The notes beneath the pieces are model-generated. The model ran no database searches. It was given only the letters and a program-made list of their open reading frames with translations, and was not told the DNA's origin. DNA of 64,000 nucleotides, taken from Tetraselmis striata (lineage: Eukaryota; Chlorophyta; Chlorodendrophyceae; Chlorodendrales; Chlorodendraceae). The stretch is taken from positions 1 through 64,000 of the forward strand of contig VCJN01002110.1 of NCBI GenBank assembly GCA_006384855.1, in the 5' to 3' direction. Each line of letters begins with the position of its first letter. The stretch's first letter is position 1. This document shows, piece by piece, positions 53,842 through 64,000 of the stretch. The translations under genes and the position numbers were made by a program.

Positions 53842-56694
53842 TTAGGTAGCGGCTCTGCCCATCCTCGATTGCACACGGGCCTGCAAGCATATTCCGGAGT
53901 AGTCAGCGAAAGTGCCCTCCGGACAAGGGCACTGGGTAGGGAAGCAATGGCGTCCATTCACCTGGTCGGACGCAGACACCGTGCGCATGCCATGCACCGA
54001 GCTTGCATCAATACGCTGCCATGCCTCAGTTGGGAAGCACTCAAAGTGGTGCCAGCGGTTGGAAGTGTAGTGGCCTTGGGGCGGGTCCTCTGAGGCTCTC
54101 ATGCCTATGCGTAGCTGCCGTGCCGCAATGAGCTGCACAACGAAACAATTTCAAATGATGTTCATCAAGTGTATGAACCTCTCTGCTAATCTCGCGTGCC
54201 AGCCAAGCAGACAAGACAACCAGCAAGAAGGGGGTTGCAGACCTCCTGGCATGCGACGCAGCGGGACCTGCCACTGCGTGCATACTCCACAGTGAAGGAG
54301 GGCAGAGCTGTGGTGATGGGGCCTGCCTCAGCCTGAGTCACGCTGCGCAGCGTCTCCCGGACCTGGCGCAGGTTGTCTGCGCGACATTATCAAGTCAGTC
54401 ACTCTGACATGACGCCCCAAGCTGCATACTCTGCGAAAGCCGGGGAGTAGTGTATCACTCTCTAAGGGCACATTAAATATGCATGGGTGTTTCTGCGGCC
54501 TGTATTGCGCTTTGCATGACAAACATGGTAAATAGCCCTTAGTCTGGGTGGAGCACGCTTCCAGGAGAACAAGGAGGGCGGCGGTTTGAGACTACGACGG
54601 AGGAGGGGGGGGGGGGGGGGGGGGGGCTACCCAGCATCAGATTGAGATTGAAGTTGCTTCCCTGGAACATGGAGCCGCCCTCGCCTGCCTGGTGATGGCT
54701 GCCGTGCGAGGGCACCCCACGGGGGCGGCCTCCGAACTGGTTCTGCCACGTCTGTGCAGCCTTCGGGGCAATCTCCTCCCATTTCTTCCGGCGCTTCATG
54801 TGCTCCTGCTTGTGGCCTGGGGACATGTTGCCCTGCACAATGTCGCTGATGATGTTGTCCACAGGAAGGCACTTCACTGGTGGCGCAGAGATGGTTGACC
54901 TGGGACAATGAGCCAGACAACGGCGCAGCGCAGTCAGCCACCCTTATCAGCACATGACAGCTCCCGCGGCTGCTAGGTAAATCCTCAGGGTAAACGACTT
55001 CAACCGCACACACAAATGATTGAACAGATGTAGGACTAGCGAACAACATCGCAATGTAGGTTGGGGGTGGAGGGAAGGGTGTTATCCAGGCACCTGCAGC
55101 TTGGGCACGACGGGTTGTGCGGGTGGTGCATCGTCCACTCATGGATGCAGTTGCCGCAGAACATGTGGCCACAGGGCACCAGCGAGTGCGGCCCGACCAT
55201 CCATTCCCGGCACACAACACACTCGAGGGAGTTCTCCAGAGCCTGCGGGACAGCAACCCGCTGAGACCCTCACGGGCACGTGGCGCTGCCAAGATCTTCC
55301 ATACCAAGGCAGAAGGGTGGAGAAGTGGGTCCGTGTGGGTGCCGCAGCACCTGCATGGTGTTGGCTTCAGGCTTCCTCTTTCCGTCATTTTCATTGGACT
55401 CGGACAGCGGCGACTTCCCCTGGAGACGCCCACGCTTGGAGGGGCTGGGGTTCACGTCCTACCAAGCAACAATTTCGTCATTACCCACCGACGGCGCAAG
55501 GACTGGGAGATGCAACCTAGGAGCGGTGTACGAGGGCAGCAATACGCACCACGAGGCTTGTGCGGGCGCGAACGCGTGGGGAGTCCACCATCATGCTGCT
55601 CGACGGACTGCCTTGCGCCACGTCGTGGGACAGCGCAGCAACATGGCCGATCCTGATAGGACAGAGCAGCATTAAACATCAAGAGGTCACTCAAAAGCAT
55701 GACCCCTAAGCTCCGAAGTCTTCGCTCTCTGTGAGCGCTGTCTTACCTCGGGGCCCGCCTGGTAGGCTGGGATACCGTTGGCATGAACAAGGGAGAGAGG
55801 GAAGGAAGGGGGGCACAAATATATGTCAGAACACGCCGCTATCTACTGACGTGAGGACATTAAAAGGTTGTGTCCATACAGGGCACAGATGCCATACAAC
55901 CGCAAAAAAAGGAGGGGAGAATCAAACAATGGCGCCACGAGGGGAAGAGGGGAGGCACTCACTTCGACGCTCTGCATTGGGGATCCCCGTTGAGATGGCG
56001 GATTGGTATTGTTTTCGCTGGGGCTGTTCACCGTGAGGCGCGTCGGCCCGAGGCGCGACGGTCCGGGTGATGCCAACTCGTGCTGCGACGCCCCGCCGCT
56101 TGGGCGAGCCGCCCGCGGTCGCGCCCGCGCGACCAGCAGCTCCGCCGGTTCCTCCTCGCCATCAGCTCCTTCGGCGTCCTCCATGCGAACCGATGGCGCC
56201 TCGTGAATAACGGCTGGCGAGTCGGGATCGCTTTCCGGTTGACCGGTGGCAGCGGCGGGCGGCGCGTCGTGCTGCCGCCTTCCTACGGGATCCCGTACCG
56301 CTGACGGGCAGTAGTCGTATATAAAGGGGTTGCGGAACGGGCGGCCGTCCTTCATGATGCAGCCCGGTCCGCCGAAGCTGACCACGTCGCCCGGAGCCAG
56401 CAGCGCGCTCCCGTGACTCGGCAGACGAACCTCATTCACCCATGTCCCATTTGTGGCGCCACAATCGCTCAGCTTTAGAATTTCGCCGTCGGAGGCGAGC
56501 GTCAGAGTCGCGTGTTGTCGGGAGATGAGGAGGGGCAGCGCGGGGTGGTCTAGCGACAAACTGTTGCCGCTGTTCCGGCCCACAGTGAAGACAGTCTGCC
56601 CGCCGGAGGCCGCCAGCGCACAGCCGACGTCCACTAGCTCGCTCCCTAGGCCAGGGGTGGGGGTCACGCTGTCCACATGGCGTCTCCGCAGCAT
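53842..56694 (-). CDS. FHA-RING-PARP-type zinc finger protein, probable E3 ubiquitin ligase, 9 exons
   Basis: Exons in coding order: 56694-55963, 55766-55747, 55652-55550, 55458-55351, 55242-55094, 54899-54631, 54376-54243, 54132-53962, 53880-53842. All eight junctions keep frame, giving 574 aa. FHA domain at about 23-103: VGRNSGNSLSLDHPALPLLI, SRQHATLTL, LSDCGATNGTWVNEVRL. An acidic, Ser/Pro-rich linker follows. RING C3HC4 at about 328-372: CVVCREWMVG, CGHMFCGNCIHEW, CPSCR. PARP-type zinc finger at about 485-535: FTVEYARSGRSRCVACQE joined across an intron to LIAARQLRIGM and NRWHHFECF (CxxC...HxxxxC pattern). FHA plus RING is the CHFR/RNF8 plan of ubiquitin ligases that read phosphothreonine in mitotic checkpoint or DNA-break signalling; CHFR has a PAR-binding finger where this protein has a PARP-type DNA-nick finger. 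A G tract (C on coding strand) starts 4 bases past the donor at 54631. Confidence 0.88.
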
Positions 56695-57085
56695 CGCACG
56701 AACGTTTGTCTCGGACCCGCCGACTGGCCGCAGCTGCCCGCGCAGGAGGGGTAATTGGGAAGCGGAAAATACTCTTGGGCGGTCGCACCGGTCTCCGTCT
56801 ATAGTCGCTACTACTTTCGCGCCCGGTCACTAATCCTTACACGTAGCGACTATCTCGAGGTAAGGATCACCTGTACATAATTACCAGATATCCGAACTGG
56901 AACCAATACAGTACGCGAATATTATGCTACAGGTACTTCACATCGGCATCGATGCATCAGCATCCAGCCCGAAAAATGGCCAGCAGCTCTTATGTAGAGC
57001 GAAGGATTGGACGATACGGGTACCCAGGCAGCAGGGGCGAGCAGTAAGGATCACAGGGCATGTAGTGCCGCCCGCTTGATGACTA
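56695..57085. other. upstream region of the FHA-RING gene
   Basis: Probable promoter. It contains an inverted pair of the 9-mer TAGTCGCTA (56802-56810) and TAGCGACTA (56844-56852). No gene. Confidence 0.45.
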
Positions 57086-57212
57086 TAACGGAGCGTCGCC
57101 TACCCAGGGCTTTCCGTACCTGGATTGCTGCCTAAACGGCCGTCGTAGAGACGCTGCAAGGGTTTCACTGGTGCCAGTCCTGTCCCGGGGGCGGAAAAAA
57201 AAAAGTGCCGCC
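57086..57212 (-). repeat. dispersed repeat, copy 2
   Basis: On the minus strand: T run, GGGACAGGACTGGCACCAGT, GAAACCCTTGCAGCGTCTCT, ACGACGGCCGTTTAGGCAGC, AAGCCCTGGGTAGGCGACGC. It is almost identical to 61388-61492 and related to 19607-19856. Confidence 0.85.
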
Positions 57213-60200
57213 CGCGTAAAAAGGCAGCAAAGTCTCCGCCCATTCGTCGCGTCCAAATCGCCCAAAACCCGCTATCTACCGTACAGGTAGTCGCTATACG
57301 TAATATTAGTTCATTCATCCGGCGTGCTGCCACATCATGACGAGCAATCGCGCGTGATGCGTTTCAAGCAAGGAGGGAGGGGCGCAGGCACATTGCCTAA
57401 AACTGTTTGGGCTTCATTATCATGGAGGGGGGGGGGGCGAACCGTGAATATAGATAGTGGATATAGTTGCACCGTACTTGTGCCGTACCGCGCCTGCAAA
57501 GTAGACAAGGGAAAACGAAGCCCCAAGTACTAGCAATGTACAAATATATATTGGGCGTCGCGCTTTCAATAATAAATAAGTACCCGTTATTTATCAATGT
57601 CAAGTGTTGGTCTGAAGTCCAACCTTGCATTATTATAAACGCCTGATATCGCCTCCTGCTGCTAGCTAATGTAGTCGCTAATCATTATAAACGCTGCTGC
57701 CGGGCGGGGGCGGGTTGTTAAAAGATATTGGTGTAAGCAACCCTGAAATATCTCTAGCAGCATATTTACCCCAGACGATATTACTAATGTTGATATGATT
57801 AGTAGTACAGAATGTATTAGGTGATATACCCCCTATACCAGCTACTACCAGGTACACATACCACTTCAGTATCAGGAAAAGGGGCAGTGGCATGGCATCT
57901 ACCTTTGACGTCATCATGCAGCTGCCCGTTAATTGAACTAGATACTCGTCTTCATGAGCAACAGTCCTGAAGACATGCAGAAGACACAGAAGAAAACAAC
58001 GTAACGGGAAATTACCTTAGTTATAGACTATATATATAATAGGGCAACAACCTCAATAAAATTATAATGAAGTTGTTTCACTGACAGAACCATGGCAACA
58101 AGTGTGAAAGCCGCCGTTAATTAGCGGAGGGCGACGCGTTGGGGATGGCGCGACTGCCGAACTAGAAGCGCATCCAAGCCCCATCCGTCAGCGACAAAGC
58201 ATTGTATCGTGGCTTCAAACGCCGCGAGGTTGCGAAGCTGAAGAATAACCTCAATAGACGATACGAGGGTGGCGGAGAAGGTGATGTTATCGTACAACTA
58301 GTGGATTGTTTCTGTAACGACTATCTAGATGGTACTCGAAGCAGTGGCTCAATAACGCGGGCTTGACCGCAATGTCGAGCAGCACGACGTGCATGCCACT
58401 GGTTGGTCGCACGTGCGTCGTTCATACGACATATATATCGCAGTTTTTGGGCCCGAAATAATTCATTTTGTTGCGGCGCGCGCGAGCCGCCCCCGCATAC
58501 CAAAGATTCGGACTGAAAACGTTTTACAGAATCTGTCAATAAAATACTCGTACATATATTACGCGCGCAGCCCTAGCACGGCCGCAAATTCGATACAAAA
58601 CACGATTCTCCGCGCATGATGCGTAGTAGTAGCTATGCGGTGCAGTGGGGCGCGGCTCTTGCAGGTGGATGGGATTCAGAGATGGCAAGATCACAGTCGG
58701 TAAGACGGCATGCCAACCGCCGCAGCTAGCCTCCCCCAACCCAAACCCATAAGCAATGCCCATTGGTGCTGTAGCGCCGGGCTGGGTTGGCCGAGGGGCG
58801 CTAGCCTTGCTTTGGTGAATCATATCTAAAACGAGATTACATGGCGACATCTCGCCCATGCACGACAGGCAATCGGTTAAACGCTTGTAATGAGGTCCAC
58901 GACACACTAATCAAGAATCCTAGCGTAGGCAGCCGCGTATAGTCACTAATAGTGGTTCTACGCAAAAAGACGGCCAAAAGTTTCCTAAATAAAGCATTTT
59001 TTGCTATGTGCGTTCAAGTGATGGGCAGTCGGTGAGTTGGTGGGCCGATGTGGCGGACCGCGCAAACCCGCCCCGATGCGCCGCCCGTTCGATCAACGCA
59101 AGCACGATTGGACCGCGTGTCTCGGCTAGGGCTCACTTAACACGTCAAGATATCTTGTTGGGAGTCTTAGGCGTGTTGCCACTCGGGCGACTCCGCCCAT
59201 CGAGATGGGCGGGGCGTAGGTTAGTTGTTGGGTGGTGAGTCTGCCGTGCACGGGGCCGCGAAACGGACCCCCGTACAACGATGTCCATGCGCGCGTGATA
59301 ATACAAAGAAGCGGTACCCGTAGGTACCTCAAAGCTTGTTGTGGAGTGACGTGCAGCATAGACACGTGGCGACGATACCAACATCTCATCCACGCCCTTC
59401 ATCAGCAAGAGCTGGATGGAGGAACGAGTCGAGCATGGGGTGTGGGTACTGCCTTACGGCTCTCTCATATGTGCATGCTACCCAAGCAACAAAAACGACG
59501 TCTGGGACTATAGGACCTAGTGGCGAAGTTGACGGAGCCAGAGATATGTCTGGGCGGGATGGCAAAAGGGCCACCATCGCCGTGTTAGTTGCAGGCGCTC
59601 CGCACCCGGTGGGCACATGTTACGGAAGACAAGCTCCCGGAAAACATAGTGAAATCATCATGTCTTGCGCTAAATATGCTATGAGTTATACACTATTTGT
59701 GTTGCAGTGTTACGTATGGTTGCAACGGGACATCAATAAATATTTCTTTTATTTTTGACACCCCATGCCCTGGGTATTATACGCATAAACGCGCACTAGC
59801 CCATCCCGCTGCAACACACGATCGATCTCCGGAATGACCGAGGGCCGGCCATTAAACGCCCGATATCGACGCGGCTCCAAAAGGCAAGCCATATGGCGAC
59901 GAATCGCTCCAACAACATACACGACGCAAGGACGCCCCAGCGTTCCCGGCCATGTGCCCAACCGGCTAGGGACGATCCCCCGTCACTATTGCGGCTGCAA
60001 CCGGTGGCGCGCGGCTGCCCACACCGGGGTCAGCCCTACCGGAGCTAAAATTATGTTCTACCACGCTGGAAGACTTTGTAATAATGCTAGGATAGTCAGG
60101 GTTTCCTCCTCCCTTGTCTACTTCTTAGCGGGCGCGGTACGGCACCAATATCCACGTGTATCCACGTGGCGTACCCGCAACGCCCGAGGATCTGCATCAA

Positions 60201-61387
60201 CCTAGCAGCAAGTCTGCATTTCCGTTGTCCGCACTACTACCACAGGCGGAGGTGCCGTACGCCGCCCTCGCGGCACCACCCCGCGTGCGGCTCCCGTCGG
60301 AGCCATCAGCCCCGGTAGCGTTGCTCCCGCATGCTGCCTCGTCGTGCTCTTAAAAGCATCAAGGGGCTTGCATGTCCCCATGTCCCTTTGTCGCGGCGCA
60401 TCCGCCATGGGATCGCGGCGTCGCGCCGCGACAGCCCCACCCACTAACCTTTCACTTCGTTCATTTTCATGGGCGGTTTGCCTCTCCGGCTTTTGGCGCT
60501 CGGTTTGCCCAGTGTCTTGCAATGAAGCCATGGTACATATTCGGCAGAATCCCCCCCCCCCCCCCCCCCCCCCCCCGCCTCTGCTGCTTTATATATATAT
60601 TATTGAAATTATTGAGCGTTTTCAGATCCCGTGGATGTAGCTGTACGCAGCTTGCGGAGTACAGCTGAAGACGCTGAAGACCGGTGTCGGAAATAAATGC
60701 CGGTTTTCACTACCGTACTGCTGGTAGCCCGCCTATACAAGGCGGCCGGGTAGCAGCATTCATTCTCTCGTATCATACCGGCACCGTCACCAATTTCCCG
60801 CGCCAGCCCGCCCTCGGGTGGTCTGGATTTGATTTTGCGGTTTCAATCATGCATTCGAGTCTGGTTTTGCCAAAAAGGGTGCGGAGGCAATTTTACACAG
60901 AAAAGCGCCATTTTATGGCTAGGAAGGTTCAACGAAAGGGGAGGGAATGTCGGACGAGGAGCCCGCAGGGCGGAGGCGGAAAACGGGAGGGCGCTGCCGA
61001 AGGCAGCGAGCTGGAAGATGGCAGACGAGCTGCTGGTGGCTGTCCTAAGTGACTCCCCGGCCGGGAGCGCAGGGCTCGCGGGCGATGGGGCAGCCCGTAC
61101 CAAAACCCGATGTTAACCGCTTGAAACCACTGAGACCGTACGGGTCGCACTAGGATAGCTATAGTCCGTTAGGAAACCCCATAAACACGTTTAGATCATT
61201 CATCGACACTGACTGTTGCTTTGATGATGATTTTGCGGTGCTGAATTGACGATGCTTGTGGTACGGGATTTGATTGGCAGTGCTTTGACTGAATGGGCTA
61301 AATGTGTGATATTTGCGGTTTCGTTCGATTGGTGTTTTATTGCCGGACACTGCTGGCCTGGAGACTAGCGCGCGGTGGCAAGAGTGC
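57213..61387. other. intergenic region, no recognised gene
   Basis: About 4 kb of mixed composition. Notable items are the 9-mer TAGTCGCTA at 57288 and 57672, a G run at 57427-57436, and a C tract at 60550-60575. A minus-strand frame at 60531-60202 has a donor-like site after about 28 codons. A plus-strand ATG frame at 59834-60205 and a minus-strand frame at 59749-59961 (RPCVVYVVGAIRRHMACLLE) resemble protein, but none is assignable and the last two overlap. Confidence 0.4.
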
Positions 61388-61492
61388 CTAGTTTTTTTTT
61401 CGCCCCCGGGACAGGACTGGCACCAGTGAAACCCTTGCAGCGTCTCTACGACGGCCGTTTAGGCAACAATCCAGTTACGGAAAGCCCTGGGT
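61388..61492 (+). repeat. dispersed repeat, copy 3
   Basis: Nearly identical to 57086-57212 in the opposite orientation. It starts with a T run and GGGACAGGACTGGCACCAGT and ends at AAGCCCTGGGTA, just upstream of the LINE. Confidence 0.85.
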
Positions 61493-61799
61493 AAAGGTTT
61501 TGCCGGTATTACGGGTACATGTACTCGTAATCCGGACAGACGGCCTAGGCGAGCTGGGACCAGCCCGCCTATCCGCACGTTGGCCCATTTTTTAGGTCCT
61601 CCTTCAATTCGCGACGTAGCCCGGTACTGAATCACTGCGTCTTTGTTACGAGATGAGACAGTACCGGTACGAATATGCAGTGACGACTAAGCTCTCACGG
61701 CCCGGCCGGTCTCGAGCCGCCGACTTACATACTCGTAGTCCGGTCGCCGTACCGGGCGCGGGCAGTCGGCGCGCCCCACCCATGTTGGACCTGTGTCCG

Positions 61800-64000
61800 G
61801 GTGGGGGGAGGTTGCAGTGACTCCGCGGCCACTATATTTATCTCGGCCTACTTGTCCACCGGCTCACAGGGGGAACCGTATCGGGACCGCCTGCGCGAAG
61901 AGTTGGCGCGGCTTCGTGCGAGTTATCCGAGGATCTGATCGTGGTGGGGGCGGGGATTGGAACATGTATGAAAGGGAGTTGACGGCTCTACTCAGGCGTT
62001 GGCGGTGCCTTCCCGGCGGTAAGCCCATGTGGCCGCGGGATGCATCGGCGCGCGAAAGGGGTACTTTTCGGAGGGGCAGCTGCCGCGTTCTCGACCATTT
62101 CATCGCATGGCCTCCCACCATAGGCCCTCCCCCCCCTCTCTCGCCCTCGGCATGGGTGGACTACTCTTGGGACACCTCCGATCACTTCCCTGTCCTGTCT
62201 TCTTTCCCCATGGGCGCCATCCGTGAGGATGCCTGTCCACCTCCCCTGCATGAACGCATGTCTGCAAGGTCCATTCCCAAACCGGCCCACGGTGACTCTC
62301 CCTCTGAATGGCCCAAGCCGTTCCACGATTTTGTCACCGCTAATCCGTTCGCGGTGCTCACCCCTCTAGATGACCCACATGTAGACGGCGGGCCCTCGGG
62401 AGGGGGGGGATCCCTAGACACCGGCGCCGACCACTTTATCCAGGCAATATGGTCGGCGGCGCGTGGGGTAGGGGCTGTTACCAAGCCCAGGCGTCGTGGC
62501 CTAGGGCCGCCGCTGCAACGGTCTATCCTAGGTGCGATTAATCGTCGGCGCATGGCCTTTATGGCGTGCCGGGGGACTAGGGGCCCTCGGGATGCCGCTC
62601 TAGCGTCGGCACATTATGCTGCTGCACGGCATAGGGTCCGGATGGACACTAGTACGTAATAACCGCCGCCGCCAGAGGGAGCGGGCCGTGTTTAAAGCGG
62701 TTCAGGATTTTAAGAAGGGTGGTGGGAGACGGGAGTTCTGGAAGTGGGCGCGCTCTCTCCGTAAGGGGCAGGGTTCATTCGAGGGCGCGAACGACAAGCC
62801 AGTACGCGATCCGGTATCGGGGGTACTTCATACCGAGCCGGGCGAAATCAATGCGTGCTGGGCGCGGCACTATCGAGCGCTGCTGCGTGACCCCCACCCC
62901 CTAGCACAACGGGTTGCGATATACCGTGCGGCGTGGGAACACCGCCACGGTACATCGCCAGCCATTGCCCCCGCACTTAACGGGATTAATGGGCATATAA
63001 CCTTGGAGGAACTAGTCAAGGCCCTTAGGCGTTTAAAAAATAATAAGGCCCAGGGGCAGGATGGGACCACTGCAAAGGCTTTAAAATTGGCGATATACGC
63101 CCCATATAGCCATTTTGGCAAGGCATTGCTGGCCTTAATTAACGGGATATGGACTAAGAACTATATCCCCCAGCAGTGGCGTAGCTTGGCCATAGTATCG
63201 GTGCCCAAGAAAGGCGACGCGACCGTTATGGACAATTATAGGGGTATTTCGATTATGCGCATGGGTGCCGCTATGAAACTCCTTATGACCATCATTTCCC
63301 AACGCTTGCAAGACGTCTGCCAAGCTAAAGGGATAATCCGCCGTTGGCAAGCGGGTTTTATGCGGAATGAGGAGGGCCCCATGCAAGTCGCCAGCCTGTT
63401 CGATATCGCGGCTCGTCGCCACGCGGCAGGTCTACCCACGTACGCGGGATTTATTGACTTTAGGAAGGCATATGACACCGTACCTCATGAGCTTTTGTTC
63501 CTAAAACTACAAGCCATAGGAGTTACGGGTCATATGCTTACCTTCATTAAAACTTTATACATGGATAGTATGGTACGGGTCAAGGCATGGGTGGCCCCGG
63601 GAACACAATCAGACCCCATACCCATAGAGCGTGGCCTCCGACAGGGATGCCCCGCTTCCCCCATCCTATTTAACATATTTATTAACGATATGTTCGATGG
63701 GGTAGAACATCTAGGGTGTGATGTACCAGGGTGCACCGACACATTAGCGGCAAGGCAACCACTAAGGGTGCCAGGTCAGTTATACGCGGACGACGCTGTT
63801 GGTATCACAGGCTCGTTCGATAACCTGCATGCCATGTTCGCCCACTTCTCGCAGTGGGCGGAGGACCATTTTATGGGGTTTGGGATACTTAAGTGTGGGG
63901 TGATGGCATTAGGCCGATATTCCGACGAGACCGCGTTACGCGAACAAGCTGCCCGATGGCAGCTTGGGGGGGAACGGGTACCGGTTGTAAATGAATATAG
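61800..64000 (+). mobile_element. APE-type LINE (non-LTR retrotransposon), cut by window edge
   Basis: Endonuclease region: ATIFISAYLSTGSQGEPYRD (about 61823-61882), GDWN near 61957 and TSDHFPVLSSFPMG near 62180, typical of AP endonuclease domains. A linker follows, then a reverse transcriptase open from about 62655 to the edge: LRRLKNNKAQGQDGTTAKAL, IVSVPKKGDATVMDNYRGIS, GFIDFRKAYDTVPHEL, GLRQGCPASPILFNIFINDM, and YADD near 63782. The endonuclease lies in at least two frames (shift between about 61935 and 61955) and another shift occurs at about 62640-62659 before the RT frame, so this copy is probably dead. The 5' part is missing or not recognised. The clade is unassigned. Confidence 0.9.

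Overview
This window is eukaryotic nuclear DNA, most likely from an alga of the green or a related plastid-bearing lineage. The reasons are GC-rich exons split by many phase-consistent spliceosomal introns, a plant-type acetolactate synthase small subunit with a tandem-duplicated ACT region and an Arg/Ala/Ser-rich N-terminus, and retroelement types (DIRS-like tyrosine-recombinase elements, APE-type LINE) common in algae. The lineage is an inference; no rRNA or organelle marker is present. A striking feature is about 40 homopolymer G/C tracts of 10-37 bp. In the host genes most sit in introns a few bases past the 5' splice site and read as C on the coding strand.

Layout. 1-0.2 kb: possible 5' exon of a minus-strand gene leaving the window. 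1.45-3.46 kb (+): five-exon secreted or Golgi sulfotransferase-like gene. 4.39-19.16 kb (-): one very large 23-exon gene (predicted 1468 aa) with a signal peptide, ankyrin repeats at both ends and a run of degenerate ankyrin/SAM-like modules between; its introns hold a 541-bp MITE-like element, repeat copies and a sulfotransferase-like fragment. 19.2-32.8 kb: a gene-poor repeat zone with a ~190-bp satellite in two blocks, a duplicated exon-like segment, inverted flanks, several unrecognised open frames and low-complexity tracts. 32.8-36.9 kb (-): complete 13-exon acetolactate synthase regulatory subunit (483 aa). 37.4-46.5 kb: a DIRS-like retroelement fossil split by a 7.1-kb CACTA-like DNA transposon with a 22-bp perfect TIR and a 3-bp target duplication; the transposon carries at least three gene-like units and a nested TIR element with 374-bp tandem repeats. 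48.7-51.3 kb (-): second DIRS-like fossil (gag-like and tyrosine recombinase parts). 51.9-53.3 kb (+): two-exon WD40 protein with a Cys-pair/coiled-coil N-terminus. 53.8-56.7 kb (-): nine-exon FHA-RING-PARP-type zinc finger protein (574 aa), probably a ubiquitin ligase. 56.7-61.8 kb: repeat-bearing intergenic DNA. 61.8-64 kb (+): APE-type LINE running off the right edge.

The host genes do not form one pathway: branched-chain amino acid synthesis (plastid), sulfation (secretory pathway), a large secreted or ER scaffold-like protein, ubiquitin signalling linked to DNA damage or mitosis, and a WD40 scaffold. Exon structures were built by hand from splice sites and phase continuity; every junction in the five complete gene models keeps one open frame, which is the main evidence for them.
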